A stretch of 64,000 nt of DNA. Origin: Litoditis marina. Its lineage: Eukaryota; Nematoda; Chromadorea; Rhabditida; Rhabditidae. The position numbers and the translations under genes are program-made. Below are positions 61,001 through 64,000 of the stretch, in pieces. The stretch's first letter is position 1, and every line of letters begins with the position of its first letter. The notes below the pieces were generated by a model. That model saw nothing but the letters and a program-made list of their open reading frames with translations, had not been told where the DNA came from and ran no database searches. The stretch spans positions 46,098 through 110,097 of the forward strand of contig CAXIWQ010000198.1 of assembly GCA_964036275.1 (NCBI GenBank), in the 5' to 3' direction.

Positions 61001-64000
61001 TATATCCTGTGGCGCACAGCCACAAAAGACAAATTAACGCGGTTATTACCTCTTTGCCTTGCAGCTACAGAAAAAAGTTCATACGGCTATCAAGTCTGTT
61101 GCTCCCAGCTACAAAAACCTGATACGACAATCTATTCTAAGGCGCACAGCCACAAAAGACAAATTAACGCGGTTATTACCTCTTTGCCTTGCAGCTACAG
61201 AAAAAAGTTCATACGGCTATCAAGTCTGTTGCTCCCAGCTACAAAAACCTAATACGACTATCTATTCTGTGGCGCACAGCCACAAAATACGAATTAACGC
61301 GGTTATCGACTCTTTGCCTTGTAGCTACAGAGAACAGTCCATACGGCTATCGAATCTGTTGCTCCCAGCTACAAAAACCTAATACGACAATCTATTCTGT
61401 GGCGCACAGCCACAAAATACGAATTATCGCGGTTATCGACTTGTTGGCTTGCAGCTACAGAGAAAAGTTCATACGGCTATCAAGTCTGTTGCTCCCAGCT
61501 ACAAAAACCTGATACGACAATCTATTCTGTGGCGAACAGCCACAAAAGACAAATTAACGCGGTTATTACCTCTTTGCCTTGCAGCTACAGAAAAGAGTTT
61601 ATACGGCTATCAAGTATGTTGCTCCCAGCTACAAAAACCTGATACGACAATCTATTCTGTGGCGCGCAGCCACAAAAGACAAATTAACGCGGTTATTGAC
61701 TCTTTGCCGTGCAGCTACAGAAAAAAGTTTATACGGCTATCAAGTATGTTGCTCCCAGCTACAAAAACCTAATACGACTATCTATTCTGTGGCGCACAGC
61801 CACAAAATACGAATTAACGCGGTTATAGACTGTTTGCTTTGCAGCTACAGAAAAAAGTTAATACGGCTATCAAGTCTGTTGCTCCCAGCTACAAAAACCT
61901 AATACGACAATCTATTCTGTGGCGCACAGCCACAAAAACGAATTAACGCGGTTATTGACATTTTGACTTGCAGCTACAAAAAAAATCATACGGCTATCAA
62001 GTCTGTTGCTCCCAACTACAAAAACATAATACGACTTTATATTCTGTGGCGCACAGCCACAAAATACAAATTAACGCGGTTATTGACTCTTTGCCGTGCA
62101 GCTACAGGAAAAAGGTTATACGGCTACCAAGTATGTTGCTCCCAGCTACAAAAACCTAATACGACTATCTATTCTGTGGCGCACAGCACAAAATACGAAT
62201 TGACGCGGTTATCGACTCTTTGCCTTGCAGCTACAGAGAACAGTTCATACGGCTATCAAATCTGTTGCTCCAGCTACAAAAACCTAATACGACAATCTAT
62301 TCTGTGGCGCACAGCCACAAAATACAAATTATCGCGGTTATCGACTTGTTGGCTTGCAGCTACAGAGAAAAGTTCATACGGCTATCAAGTCTGTTGCTCC
62401 CAGCTACAAAAACCTAATACGACTATATATTCTGTGGCGCACAGCCACAAAAGACGAATTAACGCGGTTATTGACTCTTTGCCTCGCAGTTACAGAGAAC
62501 ATTTCATACGGCTATCAAATCTGTTGCTCCCAGCTACAAAAACCTAATACGACTATATATTCTGTGGCGCACAGCCACAAAATACGAATTGACGCGGTTA
62601 TCGACTCTTTGCCTTGCAGCTACAGAGAACAGTTCATACGGCTATCAAATCTGTTGCTCCCAGCTACAAAAACCTAATACGACAATCTATTCTGTGGCGC
62701 ACAGCCACAAAATACAAATTATCGCGGTTATCGACTTGTTGGCTTGCAGCTACAGAGAAAAGTTCATACGGCTATCAAGTCTGTTGCTCCCAGCTACAAA
62801 AACCTAATACGACTATATATTCTGTGGCGCACAGCCACAAAAGACGAATTAACGCGGTTATTGACTCTTTGCCTCGCAGTTACAGAGAACATTTCATACG
62901 GCTATCAAATCTGTTGCTCCTAGCTACAAAAACCTAATACGACAATCTATTCTGTGGCGCACAGCCACAAAGACGAATTAACGCGGTTATTGACATTTTG
63001 ACTTGCAGCTACAAAAAAAAATCATACGGCTATCAAATCTGTTGCTCCCAGCTACGAAAACCTAATACGACTATATTCTGTGGCGCACAGCCACAAAAGA
63101 CAAATTAACGCGGTTATTACCTCTTTGCCTTGCAGCTACAGAAAAAAGTTCATACGGCTATCAAGTCTGTTGCTCCCAGCTACAAAAACCCAATACAACT
63201 ATCTATTCTGTGGCACACAGCACAAAATACGATATAACGCGGTTATCGACTCTTTGCCTTGCAGCTACAGAAAAAAGTTTATACGGCTATCAAGTCTGTT
63301 GCTCATGGCTACAAAAACCTAATACGACTTTATATCCTATGGCGCACAGCCACAAAAGACAAATTAACGCGGTTATTACCTCTTTGCCTTGCAGCTACAG
63401 AAAAAAGTTCATACGGCTATCAAGTCTGTTGCTCCCAGCTACAAAAACCTGATACGACAATCTATTCTGTGGCGCACAGCCACAAAATTAACGCGGTTAT
63501 TACCTCTTTGCCTTGCAGCTACAGAAAAAAGTTCATACGGCTATCAAGTCTGTTGCTCCCAGCTACAAAAACCTAATACGACTTTATATTCTGTGGCGCA
63601 CAGCCACAAAAGACAAATTAACGCGGTTATTGACTCTTTGCCGTGCAGCTACAGGAAAAAGGTTATACGGCTATCAAATATGTTGCTCCCAGCTACAAAA
63701 ACCTAATACGACTATCTATTCTGTGGCGCACAGCCACAAAATACGAATTAACGCGGTTATCGACTCTTTGCCTTGCAGCTACAGAGAACAGTTCATACGG
63801 CTATCAAATCTGTTGCTCCCAGCTACAAAACCTAATACGACAATCTATTCTGTGGCGCACAGCCACAAAATACGAATTATCGCGGTTATCGACTTGTTGG
63901 CTTGCAGCTACAGAGAAAAGTTCATACGGCTATCAAGTCTGTTGCTCCCAGCTACAAAAACCTGATACGACAATCTATTCTGTGGCGCACAGCCACAAAA
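58070..64000 (+). repeat. HOR-C, last copies, with 1,040-bp tandem
   Basis: From 58,200 the order matches 53,536 onward (offset about 4,664), and from 62,614 it matches 57,554 onward (offset 5,060). An eight-monomer tandem of 1,040 bp lies at about 59,830-60,870 and 60,870-61,910, both halves having the ctaaggcgc, gcgaacagcc and gtttgctttgcag monomers. A second group of contractions lies at 62,186-63,830. At 63,484 a six-base deletion (cacaaaattaacg) lies between short A-rich repeats. The array continues past the right edge. Confidence 0.88.

Noticed and set aside
1..64000. CRISPR array
   Set aside because: The period is regular but there are no unique spacers: the whole 130 bp is conserved, and no cas-like genes are present.
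1..64000. CENP-B box in the monomer
   Set aside because: Reading the monomer on both strands I find no good match to the YTTCGTTGGAARCGGGA pattern, so a CENP-B link is unsupported.

Overview
The window is eukaryotic repeat DNA, most likely centromeric or pericentromeric heterochromatin. I find no protein-coding gene, tRNA, rRNA or CRISPR array that I can support. About 56.6 of the 64 kb is one satellite family with a 130-bp monomer, roughly 435 copies, all in the same orientation. The remaining sequence is four insertions: a 5,669-bp AT-rich segment bounded by inverted repeats, a GC-ended 817-bp MITE-like element, and two copies of a 440-bp MITE-like element. The AT-rich unique segment, its intron-like signals, the TIR elements and the satellite suggest an invertebrate such as an insect, but I cannot name the species.

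The 130-bp monomer is itself an old trimer. It splits into three diverged parts of 41, 45 and 44 bp. Each opens with cagcYacaRaaa, has a core around aACGRc, and ends in a T-rich tctgttgcc-like tail. On top of this lie several higher-order repeats (HORs). HOR-A (about 1,201-17,110) has a 26-monomer period of 3,377 bp. HOR-B (about 26,772-33,551) has a 1,952-bp period with 1,041-bp derivatives. HOR-D, HOR-E and HOR-F (about 33,460-43,750) are shorter and patchier. HOR-C (about 18,390-19,527, 25,197-26,770 and 43,750 to the end) has a period near 5 kb.

Layout: satellite 1-19,527; the 5.67-kb insertion 19,528-25,196; satellite 25,197-44,231; GC-rich MITE 44,232-45,048 flanked by TAA; satellite; 440-bp MITE 47,748-48,187 flanked by TA; satellite; second copy of that MITE 52,735-53,174; satellite to 64,000. 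Paralogous HOR copies supply uninterrupted versions of two of the insertion sites, and the flanking monomer does so for the third, so insertion boundaries can be read to the base or nearly so. The two 440-bp MITEs differ at one base and sit at the same place in two copies of a 4,987-bp unit. They were therefore multiplied by satellite duplication, not by two transpositions.

The open reading frames that fill the satellite on the + strand are by-products of the repeat: 130 leaves a remainder of 1 when divided by 3, so each frame walks through the monomer in turn. The last 9 kb carries a cluster of one-base homopolymer contractions that look more like unpolished long-read consensus than biology.
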